A stretch of DNA of 36,761 bases. Origin: Vibrio xiamenensis. GTDB lineage: Bacteria > Pseudomonadota > Gammaproteobacteria > Enterobacterales > Vibrionaceae. Shown here piece by piece: positions 14,708 through 22,362 of the stretch (its first letter is position 1; each line of letters begins with the position of its first letter). The stretch spans positions 1-36,761 of the forward strand of contig NZ_FNDD01000044.1 of NCBI RefSeq assembly GCF_900100015.1, given 5' to 3'. Position numbers and translations under genes: made by a program. The notes under the pieces were generated by a model. That model did no database searches and was not told where the DNA came from. It saw nothing but the letters and a program-made list of their open reading frames with translations.

Positions 14708-16672
14708 ATGACTCCATTGAGCGAAATTTTAGCGACTATGCCCCGAAGAGCGGAGAAAAAACCAGATAACTACTTAGTGGATTCTTTCGTTCATATTGGG
14801 TCAGTGTTCCCTTTATTTTCCTGTTTTGAAAATCAAATAATTTACGGTCGTCGAGGTACGGGTAAAACTCACCTTTTGAAATACTTAAAAAGTGAAGTGA
14901 ATAAATCGGGAGTGCCTTGTTTAGAAATTGATATGAGAACAATGGGCTCTACGGGAGGGATGTACGCTGACGGTAGTATTAGTATAACTGAAAGAGCATC
15001 TAGGTTACTTTCTGATACCTTGTGCGATATCCGTGAGCAAATATTAGATGTTTGCTATGACAGTGAATCATGTGACTTCTCTCAACTTATACCATTATTA
15101 GACGAGTTTGTTGAACAGGCAACAAATATAGTGATTCAAGGCAGTATTGATAAGGAGCTAAGTACTAGTAAAGCAATATCATCGGCTTCATCAGCTAAAA
15201 TGTCAGCTGGGCTCTCTCTTCAGAGTAGTATATCGGCTGATTTGGAGTGCTCACAGTCTATAAATGATTCTGGTACGGTCACTACGAGAGAATCTGGTCA
15301 ACAGACCTTAAGAATTCATTTTGGAACTCTATCACGAATTCTTAAGCGTATAGTAAAACAACTACCAGAGAGCAGCTTACTTATCTTGATTGACGAATGG
15401 AGTGAAGTTCCATTAGACCTTCAACCTTATCTGGCTGATATGTTGAGACGAATTATATTTTCAGTTCCAAGTATTACAGTAAAGATAGCAGCTATTAGTC
15501 ACCGTTCACGGTTTCGCATACATGATGAAAATGGTGCGTCAGTAGGTCTAGAAGTTTCATCTGATGCATCGGCATCGTTAAATTTGGACCATTTCATGGT
15601 TTTTGACAGCGATAAAGAGCAATCAGTGGAGTTCTTCAAAAGTCTTATTTTTAAACATGCGAAAGCGGCAGATAGAAAAAACATAATACCAGACGATGTT
15701 GAGAAGTTTATATCGATGGTATTTAAGAATAAGAATGCTCTTGAAGAGTTTGCTCGAGCTAGTGAAGGAGTTCCCCGTGACGCTATAAATATCATTTCTC
15801 AGGCAGCACAACATCAGAAAGATCAAAAAATCGGTGTGAAAGGTATAAGAAATGCTGCTAGAACTTGGTATACCACATCAAAGAGTAAAGATATTAACTC
15901 TCGTACAGAGGCTGTAGGACTATTGGAATGGATTGTATCTGTGGTAATCGGTACGAAGAGAACTAGGGGGTTCCTAATTAACAACACTACGAACGATGAA
16001 CTTATAGATTATCTTTACGACTCTAGGGTTATTCACTTGGTTAAACAAGGCGTTTCGGTAAGGTCTGCCCAAGGTTTTAAGTACAACTTATATTCATTAG
16101 ATTATGGATGCTACTCTCATTTGATTAATACTAGGGATGAACCACAAGGATTGATTAATGACGAGGCAGGGTATATCAGTGTCCCAAAAATAGATAATAG
16201 CTACGGAAAAAGTTCTATATTGGATTTGGATAGCTACTATAAACTAGGACATCTTCCGTTATTTGAACAAACACAAGATATAGAGTTAACGGCACATTTT
16301 TATGAAAGAAATGATGATGTACTCGATTTTGATGATGGTATTTTTAATAAAATACCGAAATATTTAGAAGCTCAGAAAATAAAAGGTACTATTTATATCC
16401 CACTTATATTTGTAGCGCTTGTGCTCAGGTGCAAACAAGGACAAGAACTTAGTAATGGAACTGAAATTACTAAAACAATCAATAACTATCTCATTTCTCA
16501 GCCGAAGAATGAAAAGGCTCCGAACAATATTTCTCGAGCGTTAAGAACCGAACCTGTCAGCAATGAAAAATGGATTATTAGGCGTGAGCGAAGTGATGGA
16601 CCATTTTTCGAACTTTCCTCTGATTGGAGAAAACATTGGGAGGAGTATTTTAAATTGGATCCTCCGATATAA
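14708..16672 (+). CDS. Stand-alone AAA/ORC-like P-loop ATPase
   Basis: About 654 aa. Walker A GRRGTGKT (residues 47-54) lies in IIYGRRGTGKTHLLKYL, and a hydrophobic Walker B LLILIDEWSE lies about 170 residues later. A sensor-like AAISHRSRFRI and a sensor-2-like EGVPRDAINIISQAA follow. This order fits ORC/CDC6-type AAA ATPases used in several defence modules. The last ~250 residues carry no known motif and could be the effector or sensor. The frame opens at a TTG (14690), but the ATG at 14708 begins a more natural protein. It is monocistronic, between the recombinase terminator and the AbiEi-like gene, so it is probably cargo rather than mobility machinery; phage defence is inference from context. 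Confidence 0.7.
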   Translation: MTPLSEILATMPRRAEKKPDNYLVDSFVHIGSVFPLFSCFENQIIYGRRGTGKTHLLKYLKSEVNKSGVPCLEIDMRTMGSTGGMYADGSISITERASRLLSDTLCDIREQILDVCYDSESCDFSQLIPLLDEFVEQATNIVIQGSIDKELSTSKAISSASSAKMSAGLSLQSSISADLECSQSINDSGTVTTRESGQQTLRIHFGTLSRILKRIVKQLPESSLLILIDEWSEVPLDLQPYLADMLRRIIFSVPSITVKIAAISHRSRFRIHDENGASVGLEVSSDASASLNLDHFMVFDSDKEQSVEFFKSLIFKHAKAADRKNIIPDDVEKFISMVFKNKNALEEFARASEGVPRDAINIISQAAQHQKDQKIGVKGIRNAARTWYTTSKSKDINSRTEAVGLLEWIVSVVIGTKRTRGFLINNTTNDELIDYLYDSRVIHLVKQGVSVRSAQGFKYNLYSLDYGCYSHLINTRDEPQGLINDEAGYISVPKIDNSYGKSSILDLDSYYKLGHLPLFEQTQDIELTAHFYERNDDVLDFDDGIFNKIPKYLEAQKIKGTIYIPLIFVALVLRCKQGQELSNGTEITKTINNYLISQPKNEKAPNNISRALRTEPVSNEKWIIRRERSDGPFFELSSDWRKHWEEYFKLDPPI

Positions 16673-16795
16673 TCAGCTTATGGTGAGGTATTTATCGGAT
16701 CTGTAACGACTAAGTTTTTATTTTAACTAATTAATATTTCGAGTTAGTCATTGTCATAGGCTACTCCTTTCTCATAATGGAATGTTACCAGTCAG

Positions 16796-16850
16796 ATTTT
16801 CACGATTTGAATTTTTACATGATTCATGAAATATTTAATTTCGTGAAAAT
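16796..16850. promoter_or_regulatory. Nested inverted repeats upstream of the AbiEi-like gene
   Basis: Perfect 10-bp arms ATTTTCACGA (16796-16805) and TCGTGAAAAT (16841-16850) enclose a second palindrome CATGATTCATG (16818-16828). They lie 18-73 bp before the preferred start at 16869. AbiEi-family antitoxins repress their own promoters by binding inverted repeats, so these are candidate operators; direct proof is lacking. Confidence 0.6.
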
Positions 16851-16868
16851 TTGTTGGAGCCTCATGTC

Positions 16869-17822
16869 ATGAGAGGACACATCAGTGAGTGGATTAAGCA
16901 ACTTCCAGATGACCTGAATGCCACTGTAGTCCAGTGGGACGATGGATCACAATCTGGTGTTTTGTCGCTTCAGTTAGATGGTATGGAGCACAAGTTTAAG
17001 TGTCAGTTTAAACATATCCATCGAAAAGAAAGCTTAGTGAGCTTTCAACAATCGGTTGGGCTGGATACTGTTTTGCTTTGTGGTGCGTTAAGCGATTTTT
17101 TGGTCGCACAGAGCAAGGCTCTTAGCCTTAATTTTATCGATCTTAAGGGGAAGGCTAGGATCGTAAGAAAAGGTTGCTATATCCTTATTCAGTCTCCTCC
17201 TGAAGTGCCGATTCAGTTATCCGTCAGTGCATCAATGACTCCTGGTGTGGTTCGATGTGTGTTTGCTTTGTATGCTGAATCATCCTTACTACAAAGCTCG
17301 TATCAACATATTGCGGAAAAGTCTGGCGTTTCATTGGGTATGGTTGCGAAAACCATGACCTACCTAAAGACAAATCAGTATCTATCGAACACTAAAAGCA
17401 ATCGACGTTTATTAAATCTCGATCAGTTGTTGTATGAGTGGTTGCTCGGATATAAGCGATGTATTGTCGAAAAATCTCAGCGTATACGGTTACCAACACC
17501 GAAGCGATGGGAGGACATCCCAGTCACACCTGATGCGACATGGGGCGGAGAAGTCTCAGCCTGTCAGTTAACAGAGTACCTTATTCCTCAAGAGCTCTTA
17601 CTGTTTAGTGAAACGGCACCTAAAAACTACCCAATAGCACCAGATAATGTCATGACGTTCTTATGGAGCAAACCTTTCTGGGGAAAAACGTTGGTGTTAT
17701 CAGAGCTAGCGAAAGCTCTTCTGGCCACAGGAGATTTGATAGCCTCTCAGGATGGTCGGAATAGAGAAGTGGCAGAGCTTTTGAATGAGAAGTACTTAAA
17801 TATTAAAACATTGCCACTGTGA
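16869..17822 (+). CDS. AbiEi-like winged-helix protein (type IV antitoxin family)
   Basis: About 317 aa. A winged-helix segment (near YQHIAEKSGVSLGMVAKTMT) follows an N-terminal domain with RKGCYILIQSPPEVP, and a C-terminal part of the COG4861/AbiEi type follows. AbiEi proteins are DNA-binding antitoxins and autorepressors for the nucleotidyltransferase toxin AbiEii. No AbiEii-like gene is adjacent, so this is an orphan or has another role, for example island regulation. ATG 16869 is chosen because GGAG lies 10 nt upstream; the frame is open from a TTG at 16851. It converges with the 76-aa gene on the other strand with an 8-nt gap. Confidence 0.65.
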   Translation: MRGHISEWIKQLPDDLNATVVQWDDGSQSGVLSLQLDGMEHKFKCQFKHIHRKESLVSFQQSVGLDTVLLCGALSDFLVAQSKALSLNFIDLKGKARIVRKGCYILIQSPPEVPIQLSVSASMTPGVVRCVFALYAESSLLQSSYQHIAEKSGVSLGMVAKTMTYLKTNQYLSNTKSNRRLLNLDQLLYEWLLGYKRCIVEKSQRIRLPTPKRWEDIPVTPDATWGGEVSACQLTEYLIPQELLLFSETAPKNYPIAPDNVMTFLWSKPFWGKTLVLSELAKALLATGDLIASQDGRNREVAELLNEKYLNIKTLPL

Positions 17823-17830
17823 TTTCATTT

Positions 17831-18061
17831 TTATTCCGGTGATTGAACCGTGATATCACCACGGCGAACCAACATGCAAAAGCGTGAGTAATCTTGAGTG
17901 TACACATATACGCGATGCGGAACGCTGGCACCTCTCATGAACTCGTCAAATGCCATGAGTGTCTGCGCTGGTAAAGATGATGGGTCGACCACTTTAAATG
18001 GCACGTTCGGTAACTCAAATTCTTTGAGGTTTGGTAATAATTGATCAAAGTTATCCGTCAT
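17831..18061 (-). CDS. Unknown 76-aa protein
   Basis: Not recognised. The sequence (MTDNFDQLLPNLKEFELPN... FMRGASVPHRVYVYTQDYSRFCMLVRRGDI) is acidic at the N terminus with a basic, likely beta-rich C terminus, without signal peptide or membrane segment. An AGAGAAAGA stretch before the ATG is an acceptable ribosome site. It lies between the convergent AbiEi-like gene and the replacement mutY (same strand as the latter, 366 bp downstream of it). It could be a small regulator or partner of the AbiEi-like protein; there is no direct evidence. Confidence 0.6.
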   Translation of the reverse strand: MTDNFDQLLPNLKEFELPNVPFKVVDPSSLPAQTLMAFDEFMRGASVPHRVYVYTQDYSRFCMLVRRGDITVQSPE

Positions 18062-18272
18062 TGTTCTTTCTCTATCAACTGTTCTTTAGAAGCGGGCGTG
18101 GGTCCTTTAGAAACATACAGGACATTTGACCGATTGGTAGATGTAAACGAGCCATATTTTCAAACTTTTAAACTTTCAATACCGATTTTTTGAAAAGTAT
18201 GAGTTTTAAATTAATTTATAAAAAATAAAATTAACCGTAATGCATTGTTTATTAATAACTTTTATCAAAAAC

Positions 18273-18300
18273 AAAAAGTCTCCCACGTGGGAGACTTTTT
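18273..18300. terminator. 28-bp perfect palindrome, probable bidirectional terminator
   Basis: A perfect palindrome centred on CCCACGTGGG with A5/T5 flanks. RNA from either strand would form a GC-rich hairpin followed by U residues. It lies 128 bp after the replacement mutY stop (minus strand) and would also stop plus-strand read-through. It shares the core CCACGTGG with the 18-bp palindrome at 18379-18396. Confidence 0.6.
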
Positions 18301-18378
18301 AAGATGAAATATTTTTTTAAAAAATAAATTCATGGTTAAGCTATTGAATTTAAATGTTAATTAGTGGTTTTTATAAAG

Positions 18379-18396
18379 GTGTGCCACGTGGCACAC
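18379..18396. repeat. 18-bp perfect palindrome downstream of mutY
   Basis: GTGTGCCACGTGGCACAC, 32 bp after the mutY stop. It may be a weak terminator for mutY. It contains GTGCCAC/GTGGCAC, also part of the right terminal repeat (GAGTGCCACT), so it might instead be a recombinase-binding site. Between 18062 and 18427 nothing else was seen. Confidence 0.5.
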
Positions 18397-18427
18397 TTTT
18401 CATCATATTCCGTGATTTTCTTTTATT

Positions 18428-19453
18428 TCAAGGCCGCTTTTTTAAATGTTTTTCAATGAATGTTCGGATTGGTTTTGGAAGACCTAAGTCATTCAAATTG
18501 TTAAATGGAATCCATTGCTGTTGAGCGTTTTCTACACCTAACTTATTGATGAACCATACTTTCCCATCAAGCTTATAATGTGAAAATGTATGTTTAAATG
18601 AGCCTTGCAGTTTGACGTGGTCACCTAACTGCTCAGGTTCAATATAAATCTGGGGTAAACACCACAGTGCGCCCCAAATACCATCATCAGCCCGTTTTTC
18701 GAGTAGCAGCTTTCCATTGGATTCGATCCAGAGAAAATGCCCGGGTTTGGTCGGGATGACTTTCTTGGGTTTTGGTGTTGGTAGCTCACTAACGCGATTA
18801 GTTTGGTATGCGATGCATGTGGTGGTGAATGAGCACGCATCACAGTCAGGCGATTTAGGTTTACAGAGGGTAGCGCCCATATCCAGAAGGCCTTGGGCAT
18901 ACTGCCTGTTATTGATTGTTGGCGTATAAGCTTCTGCAGTGCTCCAGAGCTGCTTATCTACAGCTGAGGTGCCCGGTACCCCTTCGATCCCAAAATAACG
19001 GCAAAATAGGCGTTTTACGTTGCCGTCTACGATAGGGCCGTATGTATTGAACGCAAATGATGCAATCGCCCCTGCGGTATACCGACCCACGCCCGGAATT
19101 TCTTGCAGGGTTGTCACGTCAGATGGAAACTCATCGGCCCATGTTTCATGAATATAAATGGCTGCTTTACGTAAATTTCGTGCCCGCGAGTAGTAGCCTA
19201 AACCCTGCCAATGGTTCATGACTTCATCTTCTGTTGCGTTCGCAAGTGCCTCAATGGTCGGAAAACTAGCCATCCAACGTTCAAAGTAAGGAATGACGGT
19301 GACTACTTGTGTCTGTTGCAGCATCACCTCAGAAACAAGAACACGATACGGTGATGGATTTTGTTGCCACGGAAGATCATGTCGACCGTGTTGACGTTGC
19401 CAAGTCAGTAAGTGCTCTTGAAATTGCTTCGGTGTAAGCGATTTTGTTGCCAT
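18428..19453 (-). CDS. mutY: Island-borne complete adenine DNA glycosylase MutY
   Basis: 341 aa. It removes adenine mispaired with 8-oxoguanine. All core parts are present: N-terminal helix with HDLPWQQNPSPYR, catalytic Glu in SEVMLQQTQV, helix-hairpin-helix IPGVGRYTAGAI, catalytic Asp in IVDGNVKR, [4Fe-4S] cysteines CKPKSPDC-DAC-SFTTTC (C-x6-C-x2-C-x5-C), and a C-terminal NUDIX-like domain with FKHTFSHYKLD. It differs at many positions from the native MutY pieces at 2646-3602 and 19582-19689, so it is a foreign homologue, not a duplication. It lies in the orientation of the broken gene at the right island end. The likely role is to replace the function destroyed by insertion, which is inference. 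Confidence 0.93.
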   Translation of the reverse strand: MATKSLTPKQFQEHLLTWQRQHGRHDLPWQQNPSPYRVLVSEVMLQQTQVVTVIPYFERWMASFPTIEALANATEDEVMNHWQGLGYYSRARNLRKAAIYIHETWADEFPSDVTTLQEIPGVGRYTAGAIASFAFNTYGPIVDGNVKRLFCRYFGIEGVPGTSAVDKQLWSTAEAYTPTINNRQYAQGLLDMGATLCKPKSPDCDACSFTTTCIAYQTNRVSELPTPKPKKVIPTKPGHFLWIESNGKLLLEKRADDGIWGALWCLPQIYIEPEQLGDHVKLQGSFKHTFSHYKLDGKVWFINKLGVENAQQQWIPFNNLNDLGLPKPIRTFIEKHLKKRP

Positions 19454-19558
19454 TAGTTTTAGTAATCCGATTGAGTTAACTTTTGCCGATAAAATCGAAA
19501 GTGAACCACATATAGTGAAAGAAGTTTAATTGTCTTATAAAAACAGATAGTTATGTTA

Positions 19559-19582
19559 GAGTGCCACTAAGCGGTCGTGATT
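19559..19582. repeat. Right terminal inverted repeat of the island
   Basis: GAGTGCCACT (19559-19568), six bases, then TCGTGATT (19575-19582). Read on the minus strand it is AATCACGA-N6-AGTGGCACTC, matching the left end apart from spacing and two bases. About 8 nt (cattgaaa) separate it from recognisable mutY codons, whereas the left repeat abuts mutY directly. Confidence 0.7.
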
Positions 19583-19689
19583 CATTGAAAAAGCCAAACA
19601 CTGTAGGCGGTTTTGTTTTGTTGCCACGGAAGTGTTTTACGTCCATAGGCGTCATACCATTTAAGAATGGCGCTAGCGAAAGGGGTCAC
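19582..19689 (-). pseudogene. mutY: Native mutY, 5' part stranded beyond the island
   Basis: The minus strand from a GTG at 19689 encodes (V/M)TPFASAILKWYDAYGRK followed by TLPWQQNKTAYSVW, then island-derived LFQ and a stop. This is the exact N terminus expected of Vibrio MutY and supplies the segment missing from 2646-3602. The gene is too short for usual gene callers. It keeps the native promoter region shared with the divergent trmB. Together the two fragments place the insertion point just before the catalytic-Glu motif. Confidence 0.9.
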
Positions 19690-19862
19690 GACTTGCTCAA
19701 TTTTTTATACGTATAATTAAGGCGCAAATTGCACCACAGAAAGTGGTCAATGTTCAACCGACAAATACTAGGGTTTTCGGTTTTAGGGCTTGCACCCAAG
19801 CAAATTCTTTGGATAATCACTAGCCCTTTGAGGCGAGAGCAAATTTTAAGCAGGCAAAACCC

Positions 19863-20582
19863 ATGAGTGAAGTGACCACTAACGAATATAACCAAGACGG
19901 CAAATTGATCCGTAAAGTACGCAGTTTTGTTCGTCGTGAAGGCCGTTTGACCAAAGGTCAAGAGGCGGCAATGAAAGAGTGTTGGCCAACAATGGGTATT
20001 GATTACCAGCCACAACTTCTTGATTGGAAAGAAGTGTTTGGTAACGATAATCCAGTGGTATTGGAAATTGGTTTCGGCATGGGCGCCTCACTGGTTGAAA
20101 TGGCAAAAAATGCCCCGCAGAAAAACTTCATTGGTATTGAAGTTCATAGCCCAGGCGTTGGCGCATGTCTTGCTGCTGCGCGTGAAGAAGGGCTCACTAA
20201 CCTGCGCGTGATGTGTCACGATGCGGTCGAAGTGTTTGAACACATGATTCCAAATAACAGTTTGGCGACGCTACAACTGTTTTTCCCTGACCCTTGGCAT
20301 AAGAAGCGTCACCACAAACGTCGTATTGTTCAGCTTGAATTTGCTGAGATGATTCGCCAAAAGCTTATCCTTGGCGAAGGTATTTTCCATATGGCGACAG
20401 ACTGGGAAAACTACTCTGAGCATATGGTTGAAGTCATGGAACAAGCGCCGGGCTACGAGAATATCGCTGAAAACGGCCACTTTGTTGAGCGCCCACAAGA
20501 TCGCCCGCTAACCAAATTTGAAGCGCGCGGCCACCGTTTAGGCCACGGCGTTTGGGATATCAAATACAAGCGCATCAGCTAA
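19863..20582 (+). CDS. trmB: tRNA (guanine-N7-)-methyltransferase
   Basis: 239 aa, Rossmann-fold methyltransferase that makes m7G46 in tRNA variable loops using S-adenosylmethionine. The SAM-binding motif is VLEIGFGMGASLVEMA, followed by FIGIEVHSPGVG and the family-typical LFFPDPWHKKRHHKRR with the substrate-binding PDPW. Normal length. It lies divergent from mutY, as in other gammaproteobacteria; the 5' mutY stub starts 173 bp upstream. A strong terminator follows at 20651. Confidence 0.96.
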   Translation: MSEVTTNEYNQDGKLIRKVRSFVRREGRLTKGQEAAMKECWPTMGIDYQPQLLDWKEVFGNDNPVVLEIGFGMGASLVEMAKNAPQKNFIGIEVHSPGVGACLAAAREEGLTNLRVMCHDAVEVFEHMIPNNSLATLQLFFPDPWHKKRHHKRRIVQLEFAEMIRQKLILGEGIFHMATDWENYSEHMVEVMEQAPGYENIAENGHFVERPQDRPLTKFEARGHRLGHGVWDIKYKRIS

Positions 20583-20650
20583 TTTTTAGGCTAAGCCGAT
20601 ACGAGCCATAACAAGGTTTGTAACAGCGCAAGCTGGTAAAAAACAGTATT

Positions 20651-20693
20651 AACAGAGCCAACATTCTTTTAATGTTGGCTCTGTTTTATTTTC
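20651..20693 (+). terminator. Terminator after trmB
   Basis: A perfect 15-bp stem AACAGAGCCAACATT/AATGTTGGCTCTGTT (20651-20665, 20671-20685) with a CTTTT loop, followed by TTATTTTC. Confidence 0.9.
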
Positions 20694-20779
20694 AGTTTAT
20701 AAAATTCATAACCGCAGCCTTATACGCTGATTAAAGTGAAGTGATAACAACAATAAGCCGTGCTTAACAAGGGCAAGTA

Positions 20780-21700
20780 ATGAAACCGACTGCAAAAATT
20801 TTGGCTGACATCGTGGATGAAGTCAGGCCATTAATCGGCCAAGGAAAAGTGGCGAACTATATTCCGGCACTGGCAAGTGTTGATAACCATAAGCTAGGCA
20901 TTGCGGTTTATACCAACCAAGGTGAGGTGATTTGCGCAGGAGATGCGGATGAGCCGTTTTCGATTCAATCGATTTCCAAGGTGCTGAGCCTAACTTTGGC
21001 GCTTGGTTTGTATACGCCGCAAGAATTGTGGTTGCGCGTGGGTAAAGAGCCATCTGGGCAAGCGTTTAACTCGCTGATTCAGCTAGAAATGGAGCAAGGT
21101 ATTCCGCGCAATCCGTTTATCAACGCTGGAGCAATTGTGGTGGCGGATATGCTGCAATCGCGTTTGTCGGCGCCGCGCCAACGTTTGATTGAATTTGCCC
21201 GTAAGCTATCTGGTAACCCAAGCCTGGTCTACGATAAAGTAGTGGCGGCTTCTGAAATGCTGCACAGTGACCGCAACGCGGCCATCGCTTATTTGATGCG
21301 CTCGTTTGGCAATTTTGAAAACGATGTGCTTCCAGTACTCAATAACTATTTCCACGCCTGCGCGGTTCGTATGAGCTGTGTCGACTTAGCCAAAACGTTT
21401 AGCTATTTGGCGAACAAAGGACGTATGGTTCACGGCGGTAAGCAGATCATCACCGAAACTCAATCTAAGCAGCTTAACGCTTTGCTTGCGACGTGCGGTT
21501 TGTACGATGGTGCTGGCGAGTTCGCTTACCGAGTCGGCATGCCGGGTAAATCTGGTGTTGGCGGCGGTATTGTGGCGATTGTTCCGGGAGATATGACGAT
21601 TGCGGTATGGTCGCCAGAGCTTGATAGTTCGGGGAACTCCTTAGCCGGAACTCAAGCGCTTGAGTTACTGTCCAAGCGTATCGGACGGTCAATTTTCTAG
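20780..21700 (+). CDS. glsB: Glutaminase
   Basis: 306 aa of the serine-dependent beta-lactamase-like glutaminase family; hydrolyses glutamine to glutamate and ammonia. The catalytic SxxK lies in FSIQSISKVLSL. Family motifs include NPFINAGAI, the GGGIVAIVPGDMTIAVWSP region and GKSGVGGG. It stands alone between the trmB terminator and the alkylbase glycosylase gene, whose start lies 22 nt after its stop, so the two may be co-transcribed. Confidence 0.95.
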   Translation: MKPTAKILADIVDEVRPLIGQGKVANYIPALASVDNHKLGIAVYTNQGEVICAGDADEPFSIQSISKVLSLTLALGLYTPQELWLRVGKEPSGQAFNSLIQLEMEQGIPRNPFINAGAIVVADMLQSRLSAPRQRLIEFARKLSGNPSLVYDKVVAASEMLHSDRNAAIAYLMRSFGNFENDVLPVLNNYFHACAVRMSCVDLAKTFSYLANKGRMVHGGKQIITETQSKQLNALLATCGLYDGAGEFAYRVGMPGKSGVGGGIVAIVPGDMTIAVWSPELDSSGNSLAGTQALELLSKRIGRSIF

Positions 21701-21722
21701 ATCGGTTATTTTGGAGAAACGC

Positions 21723-22337
21723 ATGTCAATTGAAGTTCATCAAGCGCTATTGGCGCAGCTCGGTGACTACCCACAGCTTAAACGGGTGATTGAGCACAAT
21801 GGTATGCGTGAAATTACCCCTCATCGGCCAGAGGAGTTGCTGCACTATTTGGCGCGTGCGGTGGCAGGTCAGCAACTGTCGACGACGGCAGCGCGCACCA
21901 TTTGGTCGCGGGTTGAAACGCTGCTCAAGAAGCATCAAGGTTTGCCTGAGTTACTGGTCGACGAGCATTATCAAGCTCTGCGCGATTGTGGGTTGTCGAA
22001 TGCTAAGGTTAAAACCATTTTAGGCGTCAATCAGGCGCTGCAATCGGGGCAGATTAGCCCAGAAATATTTACCTGTCAGGACGGTGAGTTTATTCGCGCG
22101 CAGTTGGTGTCGCTATGGGGAATTGGTCACTGGACCGCTGAAATGGCGCTGATGTTCTTTTTTGCGCTGCCCAATGTATGGTCGCCCGGTGATGCCGCGC
22201 TGATGCGCGGGTTAAATCTGATTGCTGACAAAGAGGGCGTTAGCGCTGACGACATTCTCGCTGCCGCCAGCCCTTATCATAGTTATTTGGCGCTGCACAT
22301 TTGGGCGATGCTTGATGCTGAATTGCTTAAAGATTAG
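21723..22337 (+). CDS. DNA-3-methyladenine glycosylase, AlkA/HhH-GPD family
   Basis: 204 aa. Contains VAGQQLSTTAARTIW, the helix-hairpin-helix LWGIGHWTAEMAL and the catalytic Asp in WSPGDAALMRGL, which identify an alkylbase glycosylase of the AlkA type (DNA-3-methyladenine glycosylase II-like). It is shorter than E. coli AlkA (282 aa) because the N-terminal TBP-like domain is absent; such short forms are usual in Vibrio. The start at 21723 has TTTTGGAG upstream; an in-frame start at 21660 would overlap glsB. It converges on hemW with a 25-nt gap. Confidence 0.88.
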   Translation: MSIEVHQALLAQLGDYPQLKRVIEHNGMREITPHRPEELLHYLARAVAGQQLSTTAARTIWSRVETLLKKHQGLPELLVDEHYQALRDCGLSNAKVKTILGVNQALQSGQISPEIFTCQDGEFIRAQLVSLWGIGHWTAEMALMFFFALPNVWSPGDAALMRGLNLIADKEGVSADDILAAASPYHSYLALHIWAMLDAELLKD

Positions 22338-22362
22338 CGCCGCTGGTGATAGCTAAATCTAG

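Larger units (their letters stand above)
3597..19590. mobile_element. About 16-kb integrated island splitting mutY
   Basis: The island is bounded on both sides by parts of one native mutY: codons for ITEIMLQQ onward at its left, and codons for the first ~33 residues ending ...AYSVW at its right. Imperfect terminal inverted repeats (AATCACGA...AGTGGYACTY) lie at 3597-3618 and 19559-19582. The exact right end is uncertain by a few bases because about 8 nt of unknown origin (cattgaaa) separate the repeat from mutY. The element contains three tyrosine-recombinase-like genes with an associated coiled-coil gene, defence-like cargo, and a complete replacement mutY next to the right end. The left cargo is markedly AT-rich. 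Confidence 0.9.
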
